Source of the DNA: Seminavis robusta
Taxonomy: Eukaryota > Bacillariophyta > Bacillariophyceae > Naviculales > Naviculaceae
DNA: 63,764 nucleotides
Direction: 5' to 3'
Assembly: GCA_903772945.1 (NCBI GenBank)
Contig: CAICTM010000486.1
Coordinates: forward strand, 1 to 63,764
Positions 51,302 through 61,202 of the stretch are shown in pieces (positions within the stretch are counted from its first letter, which is position 1; the number at the start of each line of letters is the position of its first letter). Made by a program: the position numbers and the translations under genes. The notes under the pieces were generated by a model, which saw only the letters and a list, made by a program, of their open reading frames with translations, made no database searches and was not told the origin of the DNA.

Positions 51302-52366
51302 ATGTATGTCTCTCACAACTCTGACGAAGACTTCAAGAAGAAGCAGTATACGGATCCGGGAGACGCTCCGCCGCCACGGCAAAAGCAGCCTCCGCCGCCC
51401 AGTCAATACCGATTGAAAGATCAGCCACGCAACAACAACACGACAACAACCTCCATGGTTCCCTCGGTCTGGCTCTGGTTGGCCGACGACGAGAGCTGGG
51501 AACGATTCGACGAACAAGAAACGTCCGTAATCATGACAGCAGTCGGCAAAGGTCACAAGGGCGCTATTCTTCAACGCGGCTCCGTCGCCTACTTTCTCGA
51601 TCTGCTGCGGTTAACGCAAACCAACGCAGTGACCGGACGACGACGACCCATTTACAGCGTGCAAAAGGGAGCCAACTGGTTGGTACAGAGTGAATCGTCA
51701 CCCAAAGGAGACGGTTGGATTCCCTTTACGCACAAGGAGACGCTTCAACTGGAAGAAGCCTTCTTTGCCGGAAGCGACTTTTCGGTGGTCAACCGCGACA
51801 ATGGGAGTGCGTGTTACGTCGATCTCGCCAAGTGGACGTTGACCTGTCTGAGTACCAACGCTACTTGCTTTATCAAGATCACACCCAACACTGCTGCGGC
51901 CAACGACCAAACGCAGCAATCGTCCGCAGCCAAGTCTCAACAACAACAACAACACTACAAAGACCAGCACTACAAGAGCAGTCAACCGCAACAACAACAA
52001 CAACATTACAAGGATCAACACTACAAGACCGACCGCTCCACATCCAGTTCACCGGCGGAAGACGACTACGACGCGTCTTACTACGGTCAACAACAGATAA
52101 TAGTCAACAACAGTGACAATAGCAACCGAAAGAATCGAGCGTCCTGGAGATGGCACAACGACAGTCACTCATGGACCAGTTACAACGATGAGATTACAGA
52201 TGCCATTGAACAGGCATGGGCTACGGGGGCTAACGATCTGGTATTCGTTCACGAGAACACACAGTATTACGTCGATCTGGCAAACCTCACACAGACCAAC
52301 ATTGATACGGGATACACACGACCCATTCAACGAGTATCACAGCGCAAGAAATCAAGTGTCTATTAA
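51302..52366 (+). CDS. Protein with three WWE domains
   Basis: The 354-residue frame starts at the first ATG (51302). After a Pro/Gln-rich N-terminus come two adjacent WWE domains: WLWLADDESWERF to TQTNAVTGRRRPIYSV (residues ~55-120), and WLVQSESSPKGDGWIPF to VDLAKWTLTCLSTN (~126-200). A third, SWRWHNDSHSWTSY to VDLANLTQTNIDTGYTRPIQRV, lies at ~282-345. The linker has two copies of QQQQQHYKDQHYK. WWE domains bind the iso-ADP-ribose unit of poly(ADP-ribose) or similar chains. Domains one and three keep the Q-N-x-x-T-G-x-x-R end that shapes the pocket; domain two is more diverged. No catalytic domain is present, so it is probably a reader or adaptor. The same domain occurs in the ROCO gene at 57171. 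Confidence 0.85.
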   Translation: MYVSHNSDEDFKKKQYTDPGDAPPPRQKQPPPPSQYRLKDQPRNNNTTTTSMVPSVWLWLADDESWERFDEQETSVIMTAVGKGHKGAILQRGSVAYFLDLLRLTQTNAVTGRRRPIYSVQKGANWLVQSESSPKGDGWIPFTHKETLQLEEAFFAGSDFSVVNRDNGSACYVDLAKWTLTCLSTNATCFIKITPNTAAANDQTQQSSAAKSQQQQQHYKDQHYKSSQPQQQQQHYKDQHYKTDRSTSSSPAEDDYDASYYGQQQIIVNNSDNSNRKNRASWRWHNDSHSWTSYNDEITDAIEQAWATGANDLVFVHENTQYYVDLANLTQTNIDTGYTRPIQRVSQRKKSSVY

Positions 52367-53163
52367 AAAAGCGATTGCTTGCCTGCTTTTTCCCTACCGC
52401 TGCCACCCCCCTTGTTCTATTACATCTCTACCCTTTCATTTGATATTATCATAGACCACAATCATACTCTCTCTAACAATCTTAACTAGCGAGTAAGCTG
52501 CTACATTACATCTCAATGTCTATCTCTAGCTAGCTAGCTGCGGAACAATTATCATGCCCAACTAACTTGCTCTAGCTAGATCGCGACAAAGATACCTCAC
52601 ACACAAATCATCTTAGCTAGCTAGCTACTAGGCAACGAGCCGATATCCGCCGCAGCACCTCTCTGGCCAGCAGCAAGCTAACAAGATCTTGGACATCGCC
52701 AACCTTGGCTTCTACTAGCTAGCTAGGACCGTGCCAGGACTTCTGCTAGAACAATTCCTGGGCAGTCCTCAAAACGCTTGTCGACGCTTTGAAATTACAA
52801 GTTGAAACAACCAAAGGGGCATGCAGATCCAAGCCAATCCTCATCATTGCAGGCCTACTCCTAAAGCCTAAAGCGCTTTTGATTTCTCCGCCAAAGTCCA
52901 CACGCATCCAATCCAAGTTGATGCTGACTACTGACTAGTCTAGTACTTGACTTTAGCACATAGTTATCACGTTGGCCATCACCTTTCCTCACGGCATAGG
53001 TTTTACATGGTGTTCATTGCTTGGGTTTTACAAGATGTTCCTCTGGGAAGAGGGAAAATGGTTCTTTTCGTGGTCCCTCGAATGGCTAATGAGGGCTATT
53101 GATTGTCTAAAGAGGTCAAAATTTGTCCAAGTTCAGAAAGGCGGAATTGGCTTGGTTGTTTTA
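52367..53163. other. Gene-poor stretch with AGCTAGCT runs
   Basis: No supported gene. AGCTAGCTAG runs occur at about 52530, 52615-52625 and 52715-52725. Confidence 0.5.
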
Positions 53164-53164
53164 T

Positions 53165-53348
53165 TGACCACGGTTGACCACGCCTGACCACGATTGACCA
53201 CCCCTGACCACGCATGACCACACTTGACCACGCTTCACCACAATTTCCACTAGTAATTAACTAGTAAAAGACCGCGGCTGACCACGGTTGACCACGGCTG
53301 ACCACACTTGACCACGAGTGACCACGGCTGACCACACTTGACCATGGT
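53165..53348. repeat. Tandem TGACCACNNN array with a 10-bp period
   Basis: Eight units start every 10 bp from 53165 to 53235, each TGACCAC or a one-base variant plus three varying bases. After about 34 bp containing an ACTAGTAATTAACTAGT near-palindrome, a second block of seven units starts every 10 bp from 53279 to 53339. A degenerate unit at 53269 is also in register with the second block. Positions 8-10 vary while 1-7 are kept, which is unlike simple slippage. Two TGGTCA (reverse TGACCA) copies follow near 53396-53410. Confidence 0.9.
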
Positions 53349-55585
53349 CAATTGTGGCGAAAGTGACAGTTTAGCTTGAAAGTCGGACTTTTATGGTCAA
53401 AGATGGTCAAAGCATGTCCAATCCGGTCTTGGTTTGGAGCGCCACGGTCTCTTTTTCCCTCTTCCCTGCTCCAACTCCAACATGTAGCTACTACCAGTAC
53501 CGTGCAGCTGGAAGGTCGAGGCCACTTGCTTGACCCAGAGCCAAAAGCCACCACCAAGCAGCCACTCAGGATGCACACATACAAGTATGTTAGCTAGCGC
53601 TAGCTTACATGCGAGCTACTCCTGAAGTGGCTCAGTTGCCTACCACTGTTGAGTGGCTTAAACTAGCTACATGTACGTAGACAGGAAAGTTCCGCAGGCA
53701 GTACCACCGCACCGGTAGCCTGATCTCCAACCTCACTACTGTGCATGCAGCCATGTACTGGTTGTGATGCTGCAAGAAGAAGGCGGTACTAGCTAGTACC
53801 GGTACACCACGCACACGGCAGCCAATAATGATGGATCTACTCGGAGTTCAGTGATCGGAACGGTACAGTATGTCATAAGCTATGTCATACCGGTACAGTC
53901 GTACTAGTAGGTGTTCTCTCTGTTGGTGCCCAGTGGCGCTCTCGTCATCGAGAGCGAATGAAGTGTACTTCTGAAGAACTACTTGTAGTTCTGCGATCTC
54001 ATTGAACCAGGACTGGACTCTCGACTCGGACCGGTAAGTCAAAGAGCTCCGCACCACTGAGATCCACGAGACTCCTACCTGGTAGTCTATAGGGGTACAT
54101 GCACCAACTTCCTCTTCTTGAACGGTGACTAGGCATCTCCAGAGATGACTGGTGCCACAACAGCGAGGCTCGCGTCGCTGAGAGCTCAAAAGTTATGCAC
54201 AAGTGCCACCAGACCCAACCAAGGGCACAGAGCCGATATTGCAATATCTAGCTAGATATTGCAATTGAAAGCTCTTGAAAGAACGACTAGCTAGCTACTA
54301 CTAGCTAGCTAAGAACTACCTCTCCAACAGTTACTGAGCTGTACTCCGAGTATCAATTTGAGTGGTTACACGAGCTGTGGCGTTCTTCGCTGCAGCAGCT
54401 GGAGTGCAAGCCTACAGCTAAGCCAACACAGCAAACCTAAGCATCCAAAATGCCGGCGTTCTGACCGTGTTGTTTTGGTTGTTCGTCAGTGGAAATTTAT
54501 GGGAAAATGGAACCTTTGAAGTACCGGTGCTCCACACAAGTAGAAGAACGTTCTGCCAAGACTTTAATTGATGGTTACAATCAGCGATGTGTTCTGTACC
54601 ACTAGCTAGCTAGTAGCTTCTTTTGGGCATTGGCAATCCTCAGCCCTGATTTAATCCTGATAGCTATCCTGATGCTGTCTGATACATGCTGCCCTCAGTC
54701 CAGCGGAATCAGCACTATAAGCTGCACCAATCCGCAATCTAAGATCAACATCCATCTTCAACTCGTTCGCTAGACTAGTACGGCTGTAGATGATGGCTAC
54801 CGGTAGATGCCTTGAGTAGAGAGATGAGAGTCTGGAGGGTTCCGGCGACGTTGGTCTGGGGGTGGAAAGCCCTTTCAATAATTCCAACTTGGAGCTTTGC
54901 AAGGCTTCTTGCTTCTTGGATCTTTGCCGGGGATCAGGCGTTCCAGGATCCAGGATGCTTCAGTGATTAGATTTCAAGCCCTACTTGCACCTTTAATAGC
55001 TACCATTGGCCATTAGCAATCCAGCGTACCGGTACCGGTACCCGTTCTGGGTACCTAAAATCAAATAGCCGGCTCCAGGTTTTGCCTCACATGGATCTAC
55101 CGGTAGCATACGATCTGACTTAGCTGAGTCTGGCAGCCCAGGCAGCCACTGTGGTTCGAACTTGACTCTTGGAAATACCCGAGCCTCGGCTCGTGGGTCG
55201 TCCTCAAGCACAGCTTGTCTGAATCGAATCGGTTAATAGACTTTGATTTTTTTGTGGTTCCCATTAGGTTAGTATTTATTCCTTTCTCGAGGTAGGTAGC
55301 TGGCTGCTCTGGAGAACTACATGTACCTTGCAGCCTTGCGGAAGGGATAATTGTCTTGGGCACTACTCTGGCTACTAGCTAGAGACTAATAGAAGGGTTT
55401 CATGGGGATCAACCCGACCATGGGGTGTCCTTCACCCTCGAACCTGTGTACCTCTCCCCGTACCGGTGGTATCAGGTTATGGGCTCGCCGCAGGAAAGGA
55501 TCTTTGTTGACAGCCTTCGGATGTTTTCGTCAAGTTTTGTATCTCATTATTGTTTTGCTTTTTCATAATATTTAATGAGACCACC
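53349..55585. other. Gene-poor stretch upstream of aspartate carbamoyltransferase
   Basis: About 2.2 kb with no supported gene. It is rich in AGCTAGCTA (54270-54310, 54600) and TACCGGTAC (53800, 53890, 55025-55040) palindromes. Short frames lack family features. The stretch nearest 55586 should contain the promoter of the next gene. Confidence 0.5.
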
Positions 55586-56596
55586 ATGGCGACGACCGCA
55601 GATGCCTCTTTACCCACCCTGACCGAGTCTGTCGACTCTTGGAAAGGCTCCAGTTTACTCTCAGTGACACAGATTACACCGGCAGGTCTGCAATTGTTGT
55701 TTGATGTCAGTCAAGGAATGCGACAGATTGTTCGCACACAGGGAGGCGACGATCGGTTACAGCACCGCCTTCTCGGAACGGTCTTTTACGAAGCATCGAC
55801 GCGAACATCGTGCAGTTTTCAAGCTGCCGTGATGCGATTGGGTGGCAAATTCATTCATGTGGATGGACAGGGCAATTCGTCGGCCAACAAAAAGGGAGAA
55901 TCCCTGGAAGATACCATTCGATGTTTGGAATGTTACACCGATGCCACCGTACTGCGACATCCCGTCCACGGCAGTGTTGGACGAGTCATTCAAATGGCCA
56001 CCAAGCCCGTGTTGAATGCGGGAGATGGAGTGGGAGAACATCCGACGCAGGCATTGTTGGATGTATTCACCATTCGAGATGAATTAAAAATTACCAACAA
56101 TGACAAACCAAAATTGACCGTGGTACTACTGGGAGATTTGAAACACGGTCGTACCGTTCATTCCTTGGCGAAACTATTGGCGCAATCCCAAATGACGGCA
56201 CAGTTGACACTGCAGTACTGCTCCCCGCCCGGATTGGAAATGCCACAGACAGTACAAGACTTTGTGGCAAAATATGACAATGTCACACAACAATACGTCA
56301 CCAATCTGGCAGAGGTGGTGGCAACTGCCGACGTGCTTTACGTGACACGGATCCAACGAGAACGATTTGCATCCGATGATGCCTATGAACAAGTCAAGGG
56401 ATCCTATGTGGTCAACAATGAAATTATGAGTCAAGCCAAATCCTCCATGATTGTCTTGCACCCGTTGCCGAGGGTCGATGAAATTGCCACCGAAGTAGAT
56501 GCGGATCCTCGAGCAGCATACTTTCGACAAATGGAAAATGGCATGTTTGTTCGGATGGCCCTCTTGGCGTTGGTCCTGGGGGTTGCCCAGAAATAA
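55586..56596 (+). CDS. pyrB: Aspartate carbamoyltransferase
   Basis: The 336-residue single-exon protein has the full catalytic-chain length. It joins carbamoyl phosphate and aspartate in the second step of de novo pyrimidine synthesis. Signatures are FYEASTRTSCSF (the carbamoyl-phosphate loop, STRTR in most members, STRTS here), DGQGNSSANKKGESLEDT (the 80s-type loop with its Lys), ATVLRHPVHGS, NAGDGVGEHPTQALLD, LLGDLKHGRTVHSL and VLHPLPRVDEI. The N-terminus has no presequence, so a cytosolic location is predicted, in contrast to land plants. It stands alone and is not fused to the other pyrimidine enzymes. The ATG at 55586 follows an upstream open stretch without an ATG. Confidence 0.95.
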   Translation: MATTADASLPTLTESVDSWKGSSLLSVTQITPAGLQLLFDVSQGMRQIVRTQGGDDRLQHRLLGTVFYEASTRTSCSFQAAVMRLGGKFIHVDGQGNSSANKKGESLEDTIRCLECYTDATVLRHPVHGSVGRVIQMATKPVLNAGDGVGEHPTQALLDVFTIRDELKITNNDKPKLTVVLLGDLKHGRTVHSLAKLLAQSQMTAQLTLQYCSPPGLEMPQTVQDFVAKYDNVTQQYVTNLAEVVATADVLYVTRIQRERFASDDAYEQVKGSYVVNNEIMSQAKSSMIVLHPLPRVDEIATEVDADPRAAYFRQMENGMFVRMALLALVLGVAQK

Positions 56597-56689
56597 TAAA
56601 ACACAAGTGAGGGCGGTTCATCCATTGTTTGTTTTTTGGACGTAAACTCTACTATCTACATGATTAGAAAATGTACACTTTGGAACTTA

Positions 56690-57060
56690 CATTGGCTTGA
56701 ATGGAATGAATCAAATTCTCCAATGTAAATTCTCCAATGTTCATTCCATCCATGGGCAACCATTTTCAGATGCATACAGTACTACCGTAGTACTGTAGAA
56801 CCTCCAAATGGTCATATTTTGAAGCACCAGCACACGTAGGTGTCTCCAGCCAAAAGAAGACGGCGATTCTCATGATACATCCATGTACATGAGCACTTCC
56901 ACATACATGACCACTTCCTGCAGCGCGCAGATCGTCCAGTTCGAAGGCTCCCAAAGCCAATTTTTTATCTCGCCTGTTTACAGCTCTGCTGGCGTTTTCA
57001 ATGCGTCGCTGCAGCGTCGTGACTGGCACGGCACCGAATGACGCCGAAGCTCCTGCCGTC
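56690..57060 (-). pseudogene. Decayed ankyrin-repeat fragment
   Basis: The minus strand reads TPTCAGASKYDHLEVLQ, then after an in-frame stop ENGCPWME. These are the two halves of the TCREAAENGHLEILKWAHENGCPWNE repeat seen in the gene at 33700-34866. The upstream part (RIENASRAVNRRDKKLALGAF) may belong to the same old gene. Stops and a TACCGTAGTACTGTA insertion break it. Confidence 0.5.
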
Positions 57061-57170
57061 GAAATACGCTCATCAAAAGAACAAGTAATTGTCTTCCTCT
57101 AATAGTGAGCGCTTGTCGTACTGGTAGAGTAGTAACTGTTCTTCTTATTGTGTCTCCAAAACGAACAAAG

Positions 57171-60100
57171 ATGGCTCAAGACGAGGAACGGTATTTCTGG
57201 ATGTGGTACGGGGACCACGGAGCGTCGTGGACTCCGTTTGATTGGGATGGCACGGCCCAATTGGAAGAGGCTCGCAAGGCTGGCACTCCCAAGGTGTTGA
57301 TTCGAGGCACGTTCTATCAAGTCGACGTAATGGCCATGGAACAAGTCAATTTGCAGAGTGGATTTTCGCGACCCGTCATGAAAGTGGAAGCTCGATGGTA
57401 CTGGCTAGATGACGATGGTCGTTCGTGGCATTGTTACAAGCAAGAGGATGCTTTGAAATTGGCGTTGGGACAATTGGCAGTGGAAGAACTCGGGCCCCAT
57501 TGCGGCGTGCATGTGGTCCAACTGCAATTTGGACATGTCATTTACGAAGTGGATTTGGTACGGCGAAAACAGAGAAATGCTGCCACGGGAACCGAACGAG
57601 ATGTGCATCAAGGATGTCCTCGATCACTGCGTCAACTGCATCGGTCTCTGGTAGTAGACGACATTTCGGCTGCGGCGATTCAGCAACAACTCATTCAAGA
57701 AAACAGCAGCCATAGTCACAATTCTTCTTCCTGTCGAAACAACAACAACAACAACAATTTATCCACATCCTTTCGCAAAAATCCTTCGTTGCGAGAAAAC
57801 GGCCTTCGGCAAGTGGTCGAAGAGGTTGCCAATGCATCGCAGCAAACAGGCGGAAATGTCATGATGGACACGACTTCGACCATCACTTCAATCAACCAAC
57901 AAGAGGGCCATGCGCCTTCCGAATCGCTGTGCTCCTGCTTGACGAGACTGTTATTGGGCCAGAACACGGACGATGATGGAGAAGAAAATGACACGGATCC
58001 ATCACAGCAGTCCGCAAAGAACAACAACAAACAATCCTCCCTGATTAGCAACGGTAGTAGCCATGTTCAAGAATCGCCTCTCTCGACGCCACCACCACCG
58101 CCACAACCACAAGCTGTGACCACTACTACTAGCCCGCAAAATTTCAATTCACCACAACAAGCACCACCACCGCCTGCAGCATCACCGCCTCCCACTCCCG
58201 AAGAGGCACCACCGCCATCTCGAGGCTTTACCGAAGAATACGCACGGTCCAAAGATATCCAAGACACTGTCAAAGTGGTGTGTCTGGGTCTCAACAATAC
58301 TCACAAATCATACCGCAATCCAACCAACGCACAAGGAGAAATGGGGGTCCATCAGTACAGTTGGGGCCTAAAAAGCACGGACGACGAGGAAAAGGCCGTC
58401 TTTTGCAGTGTGTTTGATTTTGTCGGTCAAAATATCCATCATGGCATTTCCAAACTATACTTTACTCCACGATCCGTCTATGTTATTGTGTGGGATTTGG
58501 GTGCATCCAACCCATTCACATTTCCACGAAACAATCATCATAGTTTTGGACTGGAACCCGCCAAGGTGGCATTGGAACGAGATATTTTTGAACACGTTCA
58601 ATTCCTTGTCGATGGCATCCACAAACATGCACCCGATGCGGTCATTTTGCCCGTGGCGTCGTTGGATGGATCCTTTCGTACGGCTCCAACAAAGCAGGAA
58701 TCGACAACGACGACAACACACAACACGACTACGACTAGCATGGACGAAACCGAAATTCATCGACGGTGCCTGTTTCTAAAGCAGTACTTTCAGGAGGAAC
58801 AACGAAAAACGCAATATGGGGATATCATTTTTGGACCGGATGAAGACCCATTACTGCTGCTGGGTGGCGCACAAAAAGCTAGAAGCAAAAAAGCGCCCCA
58901 TGAAGAGAGACTCGATGGACTGAAACGAAAGCTGATTGAGCTCTCCAGTGACTCGGATCTATTCCCCGATCTTGGGGAAAACATCTCTTCCCGGTTCCAT
59001 CAGGTTCGTACGGCAGTCAAACGGTTGTCGCAGGACGGCACGAACGTTGTGCAGGTGGATCAGCTTTACCATGGAAAGGGACCTGGCATCGAAATGGAAG
59101 TCTTCAAAGCCCTGCAGTGGCTGTCGAAAACGGGAGAAATTCTATACTATGATACCAATGAGCAATTACAGGGCTTTGCGATATTGAATTTGAAGTGGCC
59201 ATTGAAAGTCATCAATTCTCTTATGGGTCCTAGTAGGGACCTGCGAACGACAGTCGAGTTGGCCAGGAGGAATACTCCAGACGGACCCCAGAACACGGAT
59301 CCTTTGCACTTTGGTCCTGTGGCATCCATGGATGACATTGCAATGCTTTGGCGAAAAGTAATCCAGGTGGAATGCGACAATTCTGAAACCGATGTGCTCT
59401 CGGATTACATGCGAGTATTGCTGACGTATGTTTCCGTGATGGTCCCACTCGAGATCAGCAACAATAATCCTCCCAACCGAAAGATCTTCTTCATCCCAGG
59501 CTTTCTTGGTTCTGGAGACTATAAGGAGTATGTCCACTTCTACCGCAACGTGACATTCTCGGGAATAACACTGTCGCAGTCGGTTCACTTTCATACACCC
59601 GTGTCGTCGTTGGTGCTCGAGAGGATTTGGGCGTCAATTTTGGGACATGTGTACTCCAATGCCAAGCTTGGTCGAGAAACGGATAGAACAGAGGGTCGGT
59701 TGTATCTGAAGGATATTACATGTTACAGAGACCTGTTCCACTTCAAGTTTCGATTCTACACTCGTACCAGTAACGAGGATATCCAGCCGAGCGACGTGGA
59801 GGTGTACATTCACTTTATGGATGCGTCGTCGCCGGAAGAGCTTTGTGTCGGTGCCAACTTTATGGGTGAACTCAAACAAAAGATGATCATCAGTGCCAAG
59901 GGTGAAGGGGGGAATGGCGGGCGTGTTATTTGGAAAGGCGGGTACGAATGTGTGAGTGACGCTACCCATCGTTTCCTTGGGGATACAATCAGCGAACTAG
60001 ACTTGGAGCGGCATTTCTTTTGTCCGTCCTGTCTCAAAGGAGATCTGAGGCAGGCTCGTGCTTGGAACGCTTCAATAATTGAAGACATGATTGAAAGCGG

Positions 60101-61055
60101 AGAAGAAGAGCTTATCTGTGGATCGGGCCATCGGGAGCGGACGCACTTGCTGTTGGGAATATCGACAAAAAAGACGGAAGACGTTGCCGGCTTTAGATTA
60201 CCATCGTCTCTTCCGCCCAGTGCTCGGGCGAGCGCCTTGATGCCCGGAGTCGTAATGGTTGGATTGTATGATCCCAAACGATCTTCGGAACGCATTCGAA
60301 AGGTGGGGTCTGGGTTCATTGTGGACAAACGGCGCGGTTTGATAGTCACTGCGGCACACACCCTCATGAAACTTGATGATAGGAGGGATTTTGGACGTGA
60401 TTTTGACGGGATCGAAGGCGCCAAGGCTGTAATTGGTGTCATTCCAAAACGAAGTTCTGCTGGATCCTACCCACCGGCCATCTTTCGGTACTTTGCCAAA
60501 ATCTACAGGAAAGATCCCAGCCTTGCCAAGCTAGAGTGTCATGTCGACGCTTGCGTGCTGCAAATCACAGCCAGATTCGAGAATGATGTCAGCGGTAATG
60601 GAGATCTTTGTAACGAGGAAAGTCTTCACGATCTGGAGGGAGACCTTTCGCTGATGAGAAAGGAACCACTGGAGGAGCTCAAGGTCGTCCAGGAGGCGCA
60701 TATTGGTGAGCCAGTTCGAATCTTTGGATTTGACCAACCAGACAGTTCAAGATTGAATCGGAGTATTGAGATCTCTCCTGGGCAGATCCAAAAGCAAGTT
60801 TCGACGGAAGCATTTGAAGGTGAGCGATACCAGTACACACCGCGAAAGAAGATTCTGTGCAAGTGCCCGACTATTGTGGGGCACAGCGGGGGACCTTGCG
60901 TGAATCAAAGGGGAGAGGTGATTGGGATCTTGAGCTGTGCCGATTTTACGGAGAAGTCGCTGTGTTATTTGGCGCCAACCTCCGAATGGATTCATCTCCT
61001 CAACGCCGTGCCAGGCAACAAAACATTACACTTGCAGCGTGCTGTTACAAACTAA
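57171..61055 (+). CDS. WWE-WWE-Roc-COR-zinc-trypsin fusion protein
   Basis: One uninterrupted frame encodes 1294 residues. Two WWE domains occupy ~7-72 (FWMWYGDHGASWTPF to SRPVMKV) and ~75-148 (RWYWLDDDGRSWHCY). A low-complexity region rich in Asn, Gln and Pro (~165-355) follows. A Roc GTPase-like domain (~363-545) has a VVCLGLNNTHKS P-loop relative, FDFVGQNIHHG (switch II DxxGQ) and YVIVWDL. A COR region follows (~585-900, with ALQWLSKTGEILYYD). Then comes a Cys/His zinc segment (CPSCL to CGSGH, ~950-985). A C-terminal trypsin-like protease (~1020-1285) has TAAH, VDACVLQI and GHSGGPCV for the His-Asp-Ser triad. The P-loop has His for the second Gly, and no N/TKxD is seen, so GTP binding is uncertain. 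It may sense ADP-ribosylated targets and act by proteolysis; that is inference. Confidence 0.9.
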   Translation: MAQDEERYFWMWYGDHGASWTPFDWDGTAQLEEARKAGTPKVLIRGTFYQVDVMAMEQVNLQSGFSRPVMKVEARWYWLDDDGRSWHCYKQEDALKLALGQLAVEELGPHCGVHVVQLQFGHVIYEVDLVRRKQRNAATGTERDVHQGCPRSLRQLHRSLVVDDISAAAIQQQLIQENSSHSHNSSSCRNNNNNNNLSTSFRKNPSLRENGLRQVVEEVANASQQTGGNVMMDTTSTITSINQQEGHAPSESLCSCLTRLLLGQNTDDDGEENDTDPSQQSAKNNNKQSSLISNGSSHVQESPLSTPPPPPQPQAVTTTTSPQNFNSPQQAPPPPAASPPPTPEEAPPPSRGFTEEYARSKDIQDTVKVVCLGLNNTHKSYRNPTNAQGEMGVHQYSWGLKSTDDEEKAVFCSVFDFVGQNIHHGISKLYFTPRSVYVIVWDLGASNPFTFPRNNHHSFGLEPAKVALERDIFEHVQFLVDGIHKHAPDAVILPVASLDGSFRTAPTKQESTTTTTHNTTTTSMDETEIHRRCLFLKQYFQEEQRKTQYGDIIFGPDEDPLLLLGGAQKARSKKAPHEERLDGLKRKLIELSSDSDLFPDLGENISSRFHQVRTAVKRLSQDGTNVVQVDQLYHGKGPGIEMEVFKALQWLSKTGEILYYDTNEQLQGFAILNLKWPLKVINSLMGPSRDLRTTVELARRNTPDGPQNTDPLHFGPVASMDDIAMLWRKVIQVECDNSETDVLSDYMRVLLTYVSVMVPLEISNNNPPNRKIFFIPGFLGSGDYKEYVHFYRNVTFSGITLSQSVHFHTPVSSLVLERIWASILGHVYSNAKLGRETDRTEGRLYLKDITCYRDLFHFKFRFYTRTSNEDIQPSDVEVYIHFMDASSPEELCVGANFMGELKQKMIISAKGEGGNGGRVIWKGGYECVSDATHRFLGDTISELDLERHFFCPSCLKGDLRQARAWNASIIEDMIESGEEELICGSGHRERTHLLLGISTKKTEDVAGFRLPSSLPPSARASALMPGVVMVGLYDPKRSSERIRKVGSGFIVDKRRGLIVTAAHTLMKLDDRRDFGRDFDGIEGAKAVIGVIPKRSSAGSYPPAIFRYFAKIYRKDPSLAKLECHVDACVLQITARFENDVSGNGDLCNEESLHDLEGDLSLMRKEPLEELKVVQEAHIGEPVRIFGFDQPDSSRLNRSIEISPGQIQKQVSTEAFEGERYQYTPRKKILCKCPTIVGHSGGPCVNQRGEVIGILSCADFTEKSLCYLAPTSEWIHLLNAVPGNKTLHLQRAVTN

Positions 61056-61202
61056 GGGAACATTGAATTCAAGTATCATAGAACGCGCCAAGGATACAAT
61101 AGACAAACTCTTTGGGAAGGATGGTTAACTGTGCATTATACAACAGTAAATTATACATTTGTTTAGTTCGCTCCAGCATTGGAATGCTCCTCGATCGATC
61201 AT

